Below, in pieces: positions 18,745 through 26,306 of a DNA stretch of 45,080 nt (position 1 is the first letter of the stretch; each line of letters opens with the position of its first letter). The stretch is taken from positions 1 through 45,080 of the IMG/VR virus record IMGVR_UViG_3300047548_000225; one strand, written 5' to 3'. A program made the position numbers and the translations under genes. Origin of the DNA: a virus. The notes below the pieces were generated by a model. The model saw nothing but the letters and a program-made list of their open reading frames with translations. It was not told where the DNA came from and made no database searches.

Positions 18745-19166
18745 TGCAAGCAGGTCGTTATTTCGTGGGTGACCTTTGCTATGTCATGCACCCAGAATGG
18801 GATGAAGTATGCAATCTCTTCTTCGAAGGTCGCACTGACCATGGATGTAATGAAGGTGAATTTACTCTAAAGGATGGACGTAGATTCGCAGCATATAACA
18901 CTCTCTATGGTGATGGACTCTATGGCTCGAATCGTGGTACATCCCATCCCGTAGATGCAGGTCTAATTGGCTGTATTCGTATAGAGGACATCTCCGAGGA
19001 TGTAACAGAAGCACATCTACTCGGCTATGGTGCTATAGTTACATTCGATACCGACTTCGATACAGGCACATCCCCAGATGGTACGATCCGATTCGATACG
19101 ATGGAAGTCTATACTGGCGATACAGAGGATGAGGAAATTTATCTTACATCTAACTGTTGCCTTTAA
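18741..19166 (+). CDS. Conserved hypothetical protein (YGDGLY family)
   Basis: 141 aa. N-terminal GRYFVGDLCYVMHPEWDEVC, then an acidic strand region, AAYNTLYGDGLYGSNRG (around 50-66) and HPVDAGLIGCI. These motifs recur in a phage/bacterial family without known role. The next promoter overlaps its last codons. Confidence 0.72.
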   Translation: MMQAGRYFVGDLCYVMHPEWDEVCNLFFEGRTDHGCNEGEFTLKDGRRFAAYNTLYGDGLYGSNRGTSHPVDAGLIGCIRIEDISEDVTEAHLLGYGAIVTFDTDFDTGTSPDGTIRFDTMEVYTGDTEDEEIYLTSNCCL

Positions 19167-19185
19167 TTGCAACTTAGGGCATAAT
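19157..19185 (+). promoter_or_regulatory. Sigma70-like promoter
   Basis: TTGCCT 19157-19162, 17-nt spacer TTAATTGCAACTTAGGG, CATAAT 19180-19185. Confidence 0.85.
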
Positions 19186-19210
19186 ACGTCTATTGATTAG
19201 GGAGAGTGAT

Positions 19211-19372
19211 ATGAAGGGTTCGATTCGTTTTATTGGTGGTCTGCTTCTGGTTATGGGTGCAGTTGGTGGTATCGAGTTTGCAACTGACGCTCAACTGATT
19301 CCGCTGGTTGCCGTCGCTATGGCTGGACTTCTGGTGATGAATTCTGGGACGAAAGCGATGAAGATGGCATAA
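19211..19372 (+). CDS. Small two-helix membrane protein
   Basis: 53 aa from the ATG at 19211 after AGGGAG. Two hydrophobic stretches, FIGGLLLVMGAVGGI (about 7-21) and LIPLVAVAMAGLLVM (about 28-42), so probably an inner-membrane hairpin. Driven directly by the 19157 promoter. Role unknown. Confidence 0.65.
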   Translation: MKGSIRFIGGLLLVMGAVGGIEFATDAQLIPLVAVAMAGLLVMNSGTKAMKMA

Positions 19373-19476
19373 GAGTTAGAGAATACAGACTAGGGACATA
19401 TTCCAAAATCTGTATTCAAGGGACTCCTACCCCTAACACCAAAACCGACCTTCCAGCCCGACCGAATACATCTCCC
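19373..19476 (+). other. Intergenic segment with GAATACAGA/TCTGTATTC inverted repeat
   Basis: A perfect 9-bp inverted repeat near 19380-19417 encloses 19 nt, followed by a C-rich stretch and the 19477 promoter. No gene seen. Confidence 0.4.
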
Positions 19477-19505
19477 TTGTCTTTTATTCTCTATTAGGGT
19501 ATAAT
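19477..19505 (+). promoter_or_regulatory. Sigma70-like promoter for the 19.6-23.4 kb operon
   Basis: TTGTCT 19477-19482, 17-nt spacer, TATAAT 19500-19505. Confidence 0.8.
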
Positions 19506-19593
19506 TGAATCTATAGAGGGTTACACGATTGCAAACGAAGTGTCTGCAAAAAATTTCCCGAGAAAAATTTTCACTGAAAAGGTTGCATATATT

Positions 19594-20070
19594 ATGAACG
19601 AACGAATTAACAAACCGATGGAGCCAGTGGCGTGGTACATTTTTGATAAAGACTTGGCTACAACAGATTCTGATTGGGCGGCAGAAAACGAAGATATGTG
19701 CGTTCCACTCTACGCATTGCCAGTAGATGCAAAAGCCATACGAGAGTGTCGCAACCCAAAAGCAGACGAAGTGCGTGCCTATAGAGATGAACATTCCGTG
19801 AGCATGAAACAGGCTTATGAAAAAGTTAAATTGGAATTAAATGCAAAAGCAGAAAAAGCAGGAATTAAATTTACTGGCGGGTTTGTAAGGGTGGCTGAGT
19901 TTGTAACAGAAGACGAGCTATTAGAGTTATCCAAAGCCATCCGAGCAGAGGCATTAGAAGAAGCAGCGAAGGTGTGTGACGATGAGCAAGCCCAGCTTGA
20001 AGCCATGGGCTTAGACGATGAAGCGTGGGCGACGGGGTATTGCGCCAGACAAATTAGGGGGCTAATATGA
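19594..20070 (+). CDS. Helical protein related to the MNERI family
   Basis: 158 aa from the ATG at 19594 (MNERINKPMEPVAWYIF), chosen because all related genes downstream also begin MNER/MNEQ. The GTG at 19540 lacks a ribosome site. The N-terminal 45 residues (EPVAWYIF...VPLYALP) look like the small domain often found in phage accessory proteins; the C-terminus (EALEEAAKVCDDEQAQLEAM) is a helical Cys-containing segment analogous to the KFAELIVREC region. Unknown function. Confidence 0.65.
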   Translation: MNERINKPMEPVAWYIFDKDLATTDSDWAAENEDMCVPLYALPVDAKAIRECRNPKADEVRAYRDEHSVSMKQAYEKVKLELNAKAEKAGIKFTGGFVRVAEFVTEDELLELSKAIRAEALEEAAKVCDDEQAQLEAMGLDDEAWATGYCARQIRGLI

Positions 20071-20288
20071 ACGAACGAATTGCAGAACTTTACAACCGAG
20101 CAATTGTGCTCGAAGGCAATGGCGATTATACTGCTGGTGAACTTGATCCAGTAAAGTTCGCCGAGTTAATTGTTCTCGAAATGTGTACTGTATTAGACAA
20201 GGAACAATGGAACATCGGTCGTGATTGGATTTGTGCCGACGGCACAAGAATCATCCCACATATTAAAGAACATTTCGGAGTTGAATGA
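20067..20288 (+). CDS. KFAELIV/KEHFGVE family protein 1
   Basis: 73 aa. Layout shared by the family: MNERIAEL start, variable loop, KFAELIVLEMC helix, variable segment, IKEHFGVE end. ATGA overlap with the previous gene. Other copies at 20756, 20938, 21201 and 21652. Confidence 0.7.
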   Translation: MNERIAELYNRAIVLEGNGDYTAGELDPVKFAELIVLEMCTVLDKEQWNIGRDWICADGTRIIPHIKEHFGVE

Positions 20289-20422
20289 TGTACACTGTTG
20301 TTATTAAGCAAAACGATGAATATGCACGATTGGACTGCGAGACCTACGAAGAAGCATTAGAGGTTAAGCGTAGTTTTGTTAATTATGGTAAGTGTCAAGA
20401 GATTACAATTGAGGTGAAATAA
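20288..20422 (+). CDS. Very small hypothetical protein
   Basis: 44 aa, MYTVVIKQNDEYARLDCETY..., beta-alpha-beta pattern, one-base overlaps with both neighbours. Not recognised. Confidence 0.6.
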   Translation: MYTVVIKQNDEYARLDCETYEEALEVKRSFVNYGKCQEITIEVK

Positions 20423-20589
20423 TGGAATTCAAACAAAGATGCATTGACGCACTAAAGACCTTACAAGAGTCTGGTGATACAGAGATGGCTCACTCTATTG
20501 CAGACACTGTTCTCTGTGAATTACTCGTTGAATTGGGCTATGAGGATGTAGTGGAAGAATACAATAAGATTTCTAAGTGGTACGCATAA
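20422..20589 (+). CDS. Very small helical protein
   Basis: 55 aa, helical and acidic (CIDALKTLQESGDTEMAHSI; LVELGYEDVVEEYNKI). TAATG overlaps on both sides. Confidence 0.6.
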   Translation: MEFKQRCIDALKTLQESGDTEMAHSIADTVLCELLVELGYEDVVEEYNKISKWYA

Positions 20590-20756
20590 TGAAGATTACT
20601 GTATATTATGTTGTGCGAGTCTATAAGGATGGTTCGGCTCGTATGGATTCTGGTCCACATAAGGATTACGAAGACGCTTGTTGTGCACGAGATGAACAAT
20701 GGGTTCCAGAGCATTACAATATTATGGAAAGTGTTATTGAAGGTAAGGTGTTATAA
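20589..20756 (+). CDS. Very small hypothetical protein
   Basis: 55 aa beginning MKITVYYVVRVYKDGSARMD and ending YNIMESVIEGKVL. Overlaps the neighbouring stop and start codons by one base. Not recognised. Confidence 0.6.
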   Translation: MKITVYYVVRVYKDGSARMDSGPHKDYEDACCARDEQWVPEHYNIMESVIEGKVL

Positions 20757-20941
20757 TGAACGAACAGATTTTAACAAAGTTGGTCATTCGGTCTAGCGAC
20801 AAAGACGGATGGTTAGACCGTCAAAAGTTCGCCGAGTTGATTGTGAAAGAATGTATTAAGATCTGCAATGATGTTTCTTTATACGCAACTGCTGAATACG
20901 CAGGTATTGCAATCAAAGAACATTTCGGAGTTGAAGCATGA
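20756..20941 (+). CDS. KFAELIV/KEHFGVE family protein 2
   Basis: 61 aa: MNEQILTKL, KFAELIVKECIKICND, AIKEHFGVEA. The shortest family member, lacking most of the variable loop. Confidence 0.7.
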   Translation: MNEQILTKLVIRSSDKDGWLDRQKFAELIVKECIKICNDVSLYATAEYAGIAIKEHFGVEA

Positions 20942-21204
20942 ACGAACGAATTAGAGAATTGTCTATTCTGGCTAATAACGCCACAACTAAACACTTCGCC
21001 CGTCGAAACGGGTATGGGCGAAATGAATTCATGATGATTTATAATCAAAAGTTCGCCGAGTTGATTGTTCGTGAATGTATTGCAGAGCTGGAAACAAGCA
21101 AACGCTGTGATCCTTATACAGGCGATTTGTTTACGTGCGAATACAATGATTGCCTCGATGATCAAATTGCAATGTTAAAAGAAGAATTTGGAGTTACACG
21201 ATGA
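20938..21204 (+). CDS. KFAELIV/KEHFGVE family protein 3
   Basis: 88 aa: MNERIRELSILANNATTK, KFAELIVRECIAELET, C-terminal LKEEFGVTR, a diverged ending. ATGA overlaps. Has an extra Cys-containing insert (CDPYTGDLFTCEYNDC). Confidence 0.7.
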   Translation: MNERIRELSILANNATTKHFARRNGYGRNEFMMIYNQKFAELIVRECIAELETSKRCDPYTGDLFTCEYNDCLDDQIAMLKEEFGVTR

Positions 21205-21434
21205 ACGAACGAATTAAAGAACTATCAATGCAAGCACACCGATATGCTAACTACCAACAATTAGACCCTACACAGTTTGTGTTGGATATTTTCGAGGAAA
21301 AGTTCGCCGAGTTGATTGTTCGGGACTGTGCTAGTATTTGTGATCAACAAGGTCGCGTTGGTTGGAATGACGATCGTAAAGCGCAAGCCAAACTTGATCG
21401 CGATTTGATTAAAGAACACTTCGGAGTTGAATGA
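21201..21434 (+). CDS. KFAELIV/KEHFGVE family protein 4
   Basis: 77 aa: MNERIKELSMQAHRYANYQQ, KFAELIVRDCASICDQQ, LIKEHFGVE. Family core intact. Confidence 0.7.
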   Translation: MNERIKELSMQAHRYANYQQLDPTQFVLDIFEEKFAELIVRDCASICDQQGRVGWNDDRKAQAKLDRDLIKEHFGVE

Positions 21435-21655
21435 TGAATTACGAATTAGGTAAGTGGTATCCTTGGAACGGTGGCGACTGCCCGTTCGCACCCAATACTA
21501 ACATTCGATATCTGTTGCGCGATGGATATAGAAACACAATGTTAGTCAAGGATATGAATATTGCAAGGTCTAGTTGTTGGATTTGGGCAAATGACCCCGA
21601 AAGCGATTGGGGCAACATTGTAGCATTCAAAATCGTAAAGTGGGGCAAAGAATGA
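21431..21655 (+). CDS. Small hypothetical protein
   Basis: 74 aa, Trp-rich (YELGKWYPWNGGDCPFAPNT; SSCWIWANDPESDW), inserted between two members of the KFAELIV array. The start is ATG 21431 or 21434. The sequence suggests a small carbohydrate- or ligand-binding fold, but it is not recognised. Confidence 0.62.
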   Translation: MMNYELGKWYPWNGGDCPFAPNTNIRYLLRDGYRNTMLVKDMNIARSSCWIWANDPESDWGNIVAFKIVKWGKE

Positions 21656-21885
21656 ACGAACGAATTAAAGAACTTGCCTTACAGTCTGGTGCAGTACCAC
21701 TCGTGGGTCACGGTGGGTTAATTATCAGCAATCTGAACGTAGAAAAGTTCGCCGAGTTGATTGTTCGGGAATGCGTTTCTGTTATGAAATCGACAGTAGA
21801 TGAAAGTATCGATTTTGACCGTAAGTTAGATGAAACATCTTCTTGGATTGAAAGCGATATCAAAAGACATTTCGGAGTTGAATGA
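21652..21885 (+). CDS. KFAELIV/KEHFGVE family protein 5
   Basis: 77 aa from the ATG at 21652: MNERIKELALQSGAVPLVGH, KFAELIVRECVSVMKS, IKRHFGVE. Last copy of the array. Confidence 0.7.
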   Translation: MNERIKELALQSGAVPLVGHGGLIISNLNVEKFAELIVRECVSVMKSTVDESIDFDRKLDETSSWIESDIKRHFGVE

Positions 21886-22142
21886 TGGGAATGTTTGATA
21901 CTGTAGTGACGAATTGTCCGAAGTGTGGCGAACGTAACGAGATTCAGACTAAGGCAGGTGATTGCTGTCTGGATGTTTATACGATAGATGCGGTTCCCGT
22001 AGAGATAGCAAGATCACTAAATGGACAGAAGCGATTTTGCGATAAGTGTGGACACAAGTATAAGACTGTTTGGCCACGTGCAGTTCCGACTCACGTGAAG
22101 ATGGACATTAAGGATGTAGAAGATTATGACGATGATTATTGA
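21882..22142 (+). CDS. Zinc-ribbon hypothetical protein
   Basis: 86 aa: MFDTVVTNCPKCGERNEIQT and RFCDKCGHKYKT give two CxxC knuckles of one zinc ribbon; acidic tail DIKDVEDYDDDY. Resembles small ribbon proteins next to metabolic phage genes, function unknown. Confidence 0.68.
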   Translation: MMGMFDTVVTNCPKCGERNEIQTKAGDCCLDVYTIDAVPVEIARSLNGQKRFCDKCGHKYKTVWPRAVPTHVKMDIKDVEDYDDDY

Positions 22143-22326
22143 TGTGATGTGGTTCTGTGGACGTAGTAATGTAGGTATTGTTCGTGTGAAGGATGAATAC
22201 GAAGGTATCAAATACTATATCGGATCCCCTAATGGAGGAGACGAAGAGACAGATAAGATGTGGATTGCAGCATGGGGTTCAACTTTCCCTAGAGATGCAG
22301 GGGATAAACTATTTGGAGTAGCATAA
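22126..22326 (+). CDS. Conserved small phage protein
   Basis: 66 aa (start 22126 or 22132). Contains MWFCGRSNVGIVRVKDEY and KYYIGSPNGGDEE...WGSTFP...GDKLFG, a pattern common in phage operons with no assigned activity. Confidence 0.65.
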   Translation: MTMIIDVMWFCGRSNVGIVRVKDEYEGIKYYIGSPNGGDEETDKMWIAAWGSTFPRDAGDKLFGVA

Positions 22327-22448
22327 TGAATCGTCGTAGAAAAATGATTCTCTATCGTCGTAGTCCACGATACTTACATGGTATGATGATTGCAGGAATT
22401 TTTGGTGCATTGGATAAATTTGTGAAGGATGGTTATAATGAGTCTTGA
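22326..22448 (+). CDS. Very small basic protein
   Basis: 40 aa, MNRRRKMILYRRSPRYLHGM followed by a short hydrophobic stretch MIAGIFGALDKF. TAATG overlap upstream and a 11-base overlap with 22438. Confidence 0.5.
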   Translation: MNRRRKMILYRRSPRYLHGMMIAGIFGALDKFVKDGYNES

Positions 22449-22785
22449 TGTTTATCTAACTAAGGTAATGCCCACTGAGGTTTATACTGGTAATATTACT
22501 CATAATCTCGGTAAGATGGCGAATAAGGTTGTTCTTGCTAATGGGCAGACTCTTTATCAGATTCTTTGGCGACCAGACGAGTGCACTCCACCTTACACTA
22601 AGGCATCTGAGATTGCAGATTTATTGGCTGAAGGGTTCAATATTTTACAGTCTGATCCCGAGTTCTTTGAACAGTTTAACCCAGAGAATGGTTGGGGTGA
22701 TTATGAGGGTTTGTTGAATTTCGTTTATAATTATCGTAATGCGTGTTGGGATAATCCAGACGCTGAAATTGGGATTTGCCGATAA
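22438..22785 (+). CDS. Hypothetical protein
   Basis: 115 aa from the ATG at 22438 after AAGGATGG. MSLDVYLTKVMPTEVYTGNI at the start, NGWGDYEGLLNFVYNYRNAC near the end. The MSLDVYL...YE...NITHNL...WRP layout recurs in phage and bacterial hypothetical proteins. Confidence 0.7.
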   Translation: MSLDVYLTKVMPTEVYTGNITHNLGKMANKVVLANGQTLYQILWRPDECTPPYTKASEIADLLAEGFNILQSDPEFFEQFNPENGWGDYEGLLNFVYNYRNACWDNPDAEIGICR

Positions 22786-22821
22786 ATTTTCGGGATCCCT
22801 AAGATAGAGGACAATAGAGAT

Positions 22822-22959
22822 ATGGCAAACGTGAAGAAGGGTACTATTACTCGACCACCACAGTGGTGGAAACATCTTCGTGATTGGAAACGAGTATTTT
22901 GGAAGACTGAGCGTAAGGCACAGAAGAAGGATATGAAGGAGAGACTAAATGGGGATTGA
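22822..22959 (+). CDS. Very small basic protein
   Basis: 45 aa, Lys/Arg/Trp-rich (TRPPQWWKHLRDWKRVFWKT). Overlaps the next start by 11 bases. Not recognised. Confidence 0.55.
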   Translation: MANVKKGTITRPPQWWKHLRDWKRVFWKTERKAQKKDMKERLNGD

Positions 22960-23149
22960 GATTCCGTTTGAGGTTGCAGATGGTATTACTCTTGCCACAA
23001 TGCAAGATCAGCTGAAGTATCTAAAGGAAGAAGTTCGACTGCATGAAAAAGAAGGTCAATATCTGCATCCAGAGGATTATCACAACTCCATGACCAAGTT
23101 GATTCCTGCTCTTGAGACGTTGATTCCGTATTTCGGTGGAGAGTTATAA
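22949..23149 (+). CDS. Conserved small phage protein
   Basis: 66 aa: MGIEIPFEVADGITLATMQD then YLKEEVRLHEKEGQYLHPED, a recurrent phage family with no known role. AAGGAGAG precedes the ATG. Confidence 0.68.
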   Translation: MGIEIPFEVADGITLATMQDQLKYLKEEVRLHEKEGQYLHPEDYHNSMTKLIPALETLIPYFGGEL

Positions 23150-23427
23150 TGCAATTATCAACTAAGCAGGTTTTCGTCACTCCACCTCCACCACCATTCG
23201 CTGCTCAGCCTGCAATTCCAGTTCAGTTTGTAGTTCAGTTTGTTAAGCCACTTTCTTATGAGTTTCGTGTAGCTGAAACAATGGACGCTGATGGGAAGAT
23301 CGCTAAGGTTTCTCTCCAAATGTGTATCTGGGAACATGATGAGTTTGGTACTGGTAATGTAAAACAGACTTGGCATGATGTACCACGTGTTAGATTCGAT
23401 TCTAACGGAGCGATGATGATTCCATGA
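23149..23427 (+). CDS. Proline-rich hypothetical protein
   Basis: 92 aa: a Pro run VTPPPPPFAAQPAIPV at about 10-25, then a beta-rich domain (ISYEFRVAETMDADGKIAKV-like). Function unknown. Stop overlaps the next ATG. Confidence 0.62.
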   Translation: MQLSTKQVFVTPPPPPFAAQPAIPVQFVVQFVKPLSYEFRVAETMDADGKIAKVSLQMCIWEHDEFGTGNVKQTWHDVPRVRFDSNGAMMIP

Positions 23428-23573
23428 AATACTTGACAATTATTCTTTTCTGCTGTATAATATCTGCTTGTACGACTGTCAATGTCTATCCAAGCAACGA
23501 CCCAGTTGTAATCATACAAAAGAGTAATGCAAGAAACCCAGACAATCCATATGACAGACGAAGAGATTATTAA
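23424..23573 (+). CDS. Very small lipoprotein
   Basis: 49 aa: hydrophobic start MKYLTIILFCCIISAC with lipobox ISAC (Cys 16), then a short polar chain ending RRRDY. ATGA overlap upstream. The promoter 23433-23461 is embedded in its signal sequence. Confidence 0.55.
   Translation: MKYLTIILFCCIISACTTVNVYPSNDPVVIIQKSNARNPDNPYDRRRDY
23433..23461 (+). promoter_or_regulatory. Sigma70-like promoter inside the lipoprotein gene
   Basis: TTGACA 23433-23438, 17-nt spacer, TATAAT 23456-23461: the best consensus match in the window. Would drive 23527 and the phosphoesterase at 23687. Confidence 0.8.
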
Positions 23574-23709
23574 GTTTTACGAAGAGTTGGTTGAATTCTA
23601 CGGTGATAAGTTAGCGAACTTTGAACACTATCCCAGACAGTTTGCCAATCAAGTGAAACTATATCGTTATTATAAAGGTAAACAAAATGAAAATAGCAAT
23701 TTGCAGTGA
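23527..23709 (+). CDS. Small helical protein
   Basis: 60 aa, acidic (TDEEIIKFYEELVEFYGDKL). The ATG at 23527 has AAAAGAG upstream; ATG 23551 is an alternative. Overlaps the phosphoesterase start by 23 bases. Confidence 0.6.
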   Translation: MQETQTIHMTDEEIIKFYEELVEFYGDKLANFEHYPRQFANQVKLYRYYKGKQNENSNLQ

Positions 23710-24604
23710 TGTCCATCTAGAGTTTGGACCACTTACGCTAGAAAACACAGAGGACGCTAAGGTTCTAATTCTCTCTGGGGATATCCTTGTTGAGAACGAT
23801 CTTGACATCTTTGATCGTCGTCAATATGAAAGTGGATTCATGCGCCACTCTGCAAAGAGATACCATGACTTCTTCTTTGACGTATGCTCAAAGTTTCCAT
23901 ACGTTATCTACGTCGCAGGTAATCATGAGCATTATCATGGTGACTTCAAGTACACGCTAAGTGGACTAAAGGAGAAGTTACAGGTTCATAAGAATCTCTA
24001 CATTCTCGACAAAGAGACTCTACAGATTGACGATGTTACATTCGTCGGTTCTACTCTATGGACTAACATGAACAATCGTGACCCTCTTACACTCCATGCC
24101 ATCGGCTCTATGATGAACGATTTCCGTATCGTCAAGAACAGTCATCGTGAAGTATTCCGCACTGTTCCAATCTATGAGAAAGATGCAGAGGGATTTTATG
24201 TGAAAGATGAAAATGGTAACATGATTCAGACTGGTACAAAGAAGAAAGGTGAACCATCACGTTTCTCTCCAGAAGATGCTGCCGATGAAAACGAAAAGTG
24301 TTTTGGTTACATCAAGCATGTTGTTTCTGAGCACGATAAAGTAGTTGTTGTTGGTCACCACACTCCATCTCGTCAGAGTTGTCATCCACGTTATTCGCAC
24401 GATGAACTGATGAATGGTGGTTATCACAATAACTACGAAGAGTACATCATGGATCACCCAAACATCGTTCTCTGGACTCATGGACATACTCATGAGCGTT
24501 ACGATTACATGATTGGTGAGACTCGTGTTGTTTGTAATCCACGTGGTTACATTGGTCATGAATCAATTGCCAATACGTTCCAACTAAAGGTAGTTGAAGT
24601 ATGA
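23687..24604 (+). CDS. Metallophosphoesterase (calcineurin-like)
   Basis: 305 aa with all motifs: SDVH (D8, H10), SGD (D32), AGNHEHYHG (N79, H80), VGHHTPS (H224/H225) and HGHTH (265-269). A dinuclear-metal phosphatase or phosphodiesterase resembling the predicted phosphohydrolases of large phages; the substrate is unknown. A second member of the superfamily in this window (also 118-681), but the two are not closely similar. Coupled to the following gene by ATGA. Confidence 0.88.
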   Translation: MKIAICSDVHLEFGPLTLENTEDAKVLILSGDILVENDLDIFDRRQYESGFMRHSAKRYHDFFFDVCSKFPYVIYVAGNHEHYHGDFKYTLSGLKEKLQVHKNLYILDKETLQIDDVTFVGSTLWTNMNNRDPLTLHAIGSMMNDFRIVKNSHREVFRTVPIYEKDAEGFYVKDENGNMIQTGTKKKGEPSRFSPEDAADENEKCFGYIKHVVSEHDKVVVVGHHTPSRQSCHPRYSHDELMNGGYHNNYEEYIMDHPNIVLWTHGHTHERYDYMIGETRVVCNPRGYIGHESIANTFQLKVVEV

Positions 24605-24783
24605 CCAACTGGACTGTAACACTCGAGACAGATCCAGAAACTGGTGACCTAATCATGCCGATCCCAACCGACTGTTTAAATCAGATGGGTTGGGATATCG
24701 GCGATACTTTACTTTGGGAGGATATGGGGAATGGATCATGGAGCCTCAGAAAGCAAGAAGATGGAACACATTCCGCTGAGTGA
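24601..24783 (+). CDS. AbrB/SpoVT-like small protein
   Basis: 60 aa. DLIMPIPTDCLNQMGWDIGD followed by LLWEDMGNGSWSLRK follows the swapped-hairpin AbrB pattern (P..l...gw..GD.l), typical of small DNA-binding or antitoxin proteins; no toxin is adjacent. Confidence 0.6.
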   Translation: MTNWTVTLETDPETGDLIMPIPTDCLNQMGWDIGDTLLWEDMGNGSWSLRKQEDGTHSAE

Positions 24784-24898
24784 TCAAGAAGAAGCGATTC
24801 TCGAATTGATGAAAAAAATAAATCGACTTGAGAATGAAAATGTTACTTTGAAAGAAGAAATTAAACGACTACGGTGGTCAATGACGGAGCACGATTAA
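24761..24898 (+). CDS. Very small coiled-coil protein
   Basis: 45 aa: LELMKKINRLENENVTLKEE then IKRLRW, a leucine-zipper-like helix. Overlaps the previous gene by 23 bases and ends two bases before the next ATG. Confidence 0.6.
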   Translation: MEHIPLSDQEEAILELMKKINRLENENVTLKEEIKRLRWSMTEHD

Positions 24899-24899
24899 T

Positions 24900-25112
24900 A
24901 TGCCAAAATTTACTTTAGTTTGCGATCACTCATGTGATCTGGATACACATGTTGTCACACATCAGTTTGATGCTGAGAACATTTACGAAGTGGTTGAACA
25001 GTTTGAGTTTTTCCTAAAGGGTGCTGGTTATTACCCTCCAGGAACTCTAGATTTCGCAATTGAAGAAACTGATCACTCACGCCATTATTTTGATAAGGAT
25101 CGCAATAAATGA
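24900..25112 (+). CDS. Conserved small phage protein
   Basis: 70 aa: FTLVCDHSCDLDTHVVTHQF and VVEQFEFFLKGAGYYPPGTL. This strand-helix pattern with F..FL.G.G recurs in many phages, function unknown. Four-base overlap with the next gene. Confidence 0.66.
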   Translation: MPKFTLVCDHSCDLDTHVVTHQFDAENIYEVVEQFEFFLKGAGYYPPGTLDFAIEETDHSRHYFDKDRNK

Positions 25113-25480
25113 ACGTATTTACCGATGTTGAAACTTTCTTAAATGCTGTTGGACAAAATCCGCCACCATTTAATGCCGATGAATCTCCACAATCTCGTCT
25201 CTACGCTAAACTAATTGCGGAAGAGTATGCAGAGTTTTGTGAAGCAGTGATTGATAATGATGACGCTGAAAAGGCAGATGCCTGTTTTGACATGATTTGG
25301 GTTATTATTGGTTACATGCGTTCTCGTGGTTGGGATTGCAACGAAATTTGGAATGAGGGTGCGAAATCTAATCTCTCCAAGATTGACCCAACTACAGGTC
25401 TAGTTCGTCGTCGTGAAGACGGTAAGATTCTCAAACCCGAAGGCTGGCAGGAACCTAATTTTGCACAATTTGTAAAATAA
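25109..25480 (+). CDS. MazG-like NTP pyrophosphohydrolase
   Basis: 123 aa all-alpha protein with the MazG/HisE metal motif: E38-E39-x-x-E42 (KLIAEEYAEFCEAV), followed by an acidic pair in AEKADACFDMIWV (D57, D61). Such enzymes hydrolyse (d)NTPs or (p)ppGpp-like nucleotides to monophosphates; phage versions may tune host nucleotide signals. The C-terminal REDGKILKPEGWQEP is typical of phage members. Confidence 0.78.
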   Translation: MNVFTDVETFLNAVGQNPPPFNADESPQSRLYAKLIAEEYAEFCEAVIDNDDAEKADACFDMIWVIIGYMRSRGWDCNEIWNEGAKSNLSKIDPTTGLVRRREDGKILKPEGWQEPNFAQFVK

Positions 25481-25483
25481 CGC

Positions 25484-25512
25484 TTGTCTTTAATGGGGAT
25501 TTGATGTATAAT
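25484..25512 (+). promoter_or_regulatory. Sigma70-like promoter giving a leaderless mRNA
   Basis: TTGTCT 25484-25489, 17-nt spacer, TATAAT 25507-25512. The predicted start falls on the ATG at 25519. Confidence 0.78.
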
Positions 25513-25518
25513 TACATT

Positions 25519-26022
25519 ATGAATACGATTACACTATACCTCGACATGGACGGGGTGCTTGCAGACTTTAACAAAGCGTTTCAAGCACTTCAATCACAAC
25601 TACCTGACCATCAGAAGTTTCGTGATGCTGTTATGATTCACAAGATTTTCGAAGATCTTGATTTCATGCCAGACACTCAAGAACTTCTGAATCACGTTTC
25701 TCGTCTACACGATGTTAAGATTGAAATTCTCACTTCAATGGGTACTTTCGATCCTATTCGTGGTAACGAAGCACAACGACAAAAGTTGCTCTGGTTGAAT
25801 AAACACAATATTCCTTATCCAGCCAATTTTGTTCGTACCAAAACTGAAAAAGCAAAGTATGCACATGACCATGCGATTCTAATTGATGACTCGATTGGTT
25901 GCATCTCTCCCTTTATTGAAAAGATGGGTCATGGTATCCTGCACGTGAATGCCACTGACTCGATTCGTATGCTTGATTCTACAATTCTACAAATTCGTGC
26001 ACTAGATGCATTGAGGTCATAA
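25519..26022 (+). CDS. HAD-family 5'-nucleotidase-like protein
   Basis: 167 aa from the ATG at 25519. HAD motif I is LYLDMDGVLADF (nucleophile D9, D11), motif II T/S in ILTSMG and the motif IV acidic pair in AILIDDSIG. It resembles 5'(3')-deoxyribonucleotidases (NT5C type) that dephosphorylate dNMPs. Any downstream start would remove motif I, so the ATG seven bases after the -10 must be used. Fits with MazG in nucleotide metabolism. Confidence 0.82.
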   Translation: MNTITLYLDMDGVLADFNKAFQALQSQLPDHQKFRDAVMIHKIFEDLDFMPDTQELLNHVSRLHDVKIEILTSMGTFDPIRGNEAQRQKLLWLNKHNIPYPANFVRTKTEKAKYAHDHAILIDDSIGCISPFIEKMGHGILHVNATDSIRMLDSTILQIRALDALRS

Positions 26023-26306
26023 TGCTTGATATTTTTGAACCGACATTGAGGTGGATTCGTGACGACTGGAATAGTGGTAAGTTTCGTTTTATTATCGAGT
26101 TGCTTGCTTGGGCTATTAGTATTGGCTGCTCAATCACAATGGCACTTACTGTCCCAAATCCTCCGTTACTCATTCTTTATCCTATTTGGATTGCAGGTTG
26201 TGCTATGTACGCTTGGGCTGCTTATACTCGGAAATCATTTGGCATGCTTGCTAACTACATCCTGTTGACTACTATTGACACAATTGGTTTGATTCGAATG
26301 CTATGA
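26022..26306 (+). CDS. Integral membrane protein
   Basis: 94 aa with three hydrophobic segments, about 25-43 (IIELLAWAISIGCSITMAL), 48-68 (LLILYPIWIAGCAMYAWAAY) and 74-92. TAATG overlap with the nucleotidase. Similar small membrane proteins follow nucleotide genes in other large phages; the role is unknown. Confidence 0.72.
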   Translation: MLDIFEPTLRWIRDDWNSGKFRFIIELLAWAISIGCSITMALTVPNPPLLILYPIWIAGCAMYAWAAYTRKSFGMLANYILLTTIDTIGLIRML

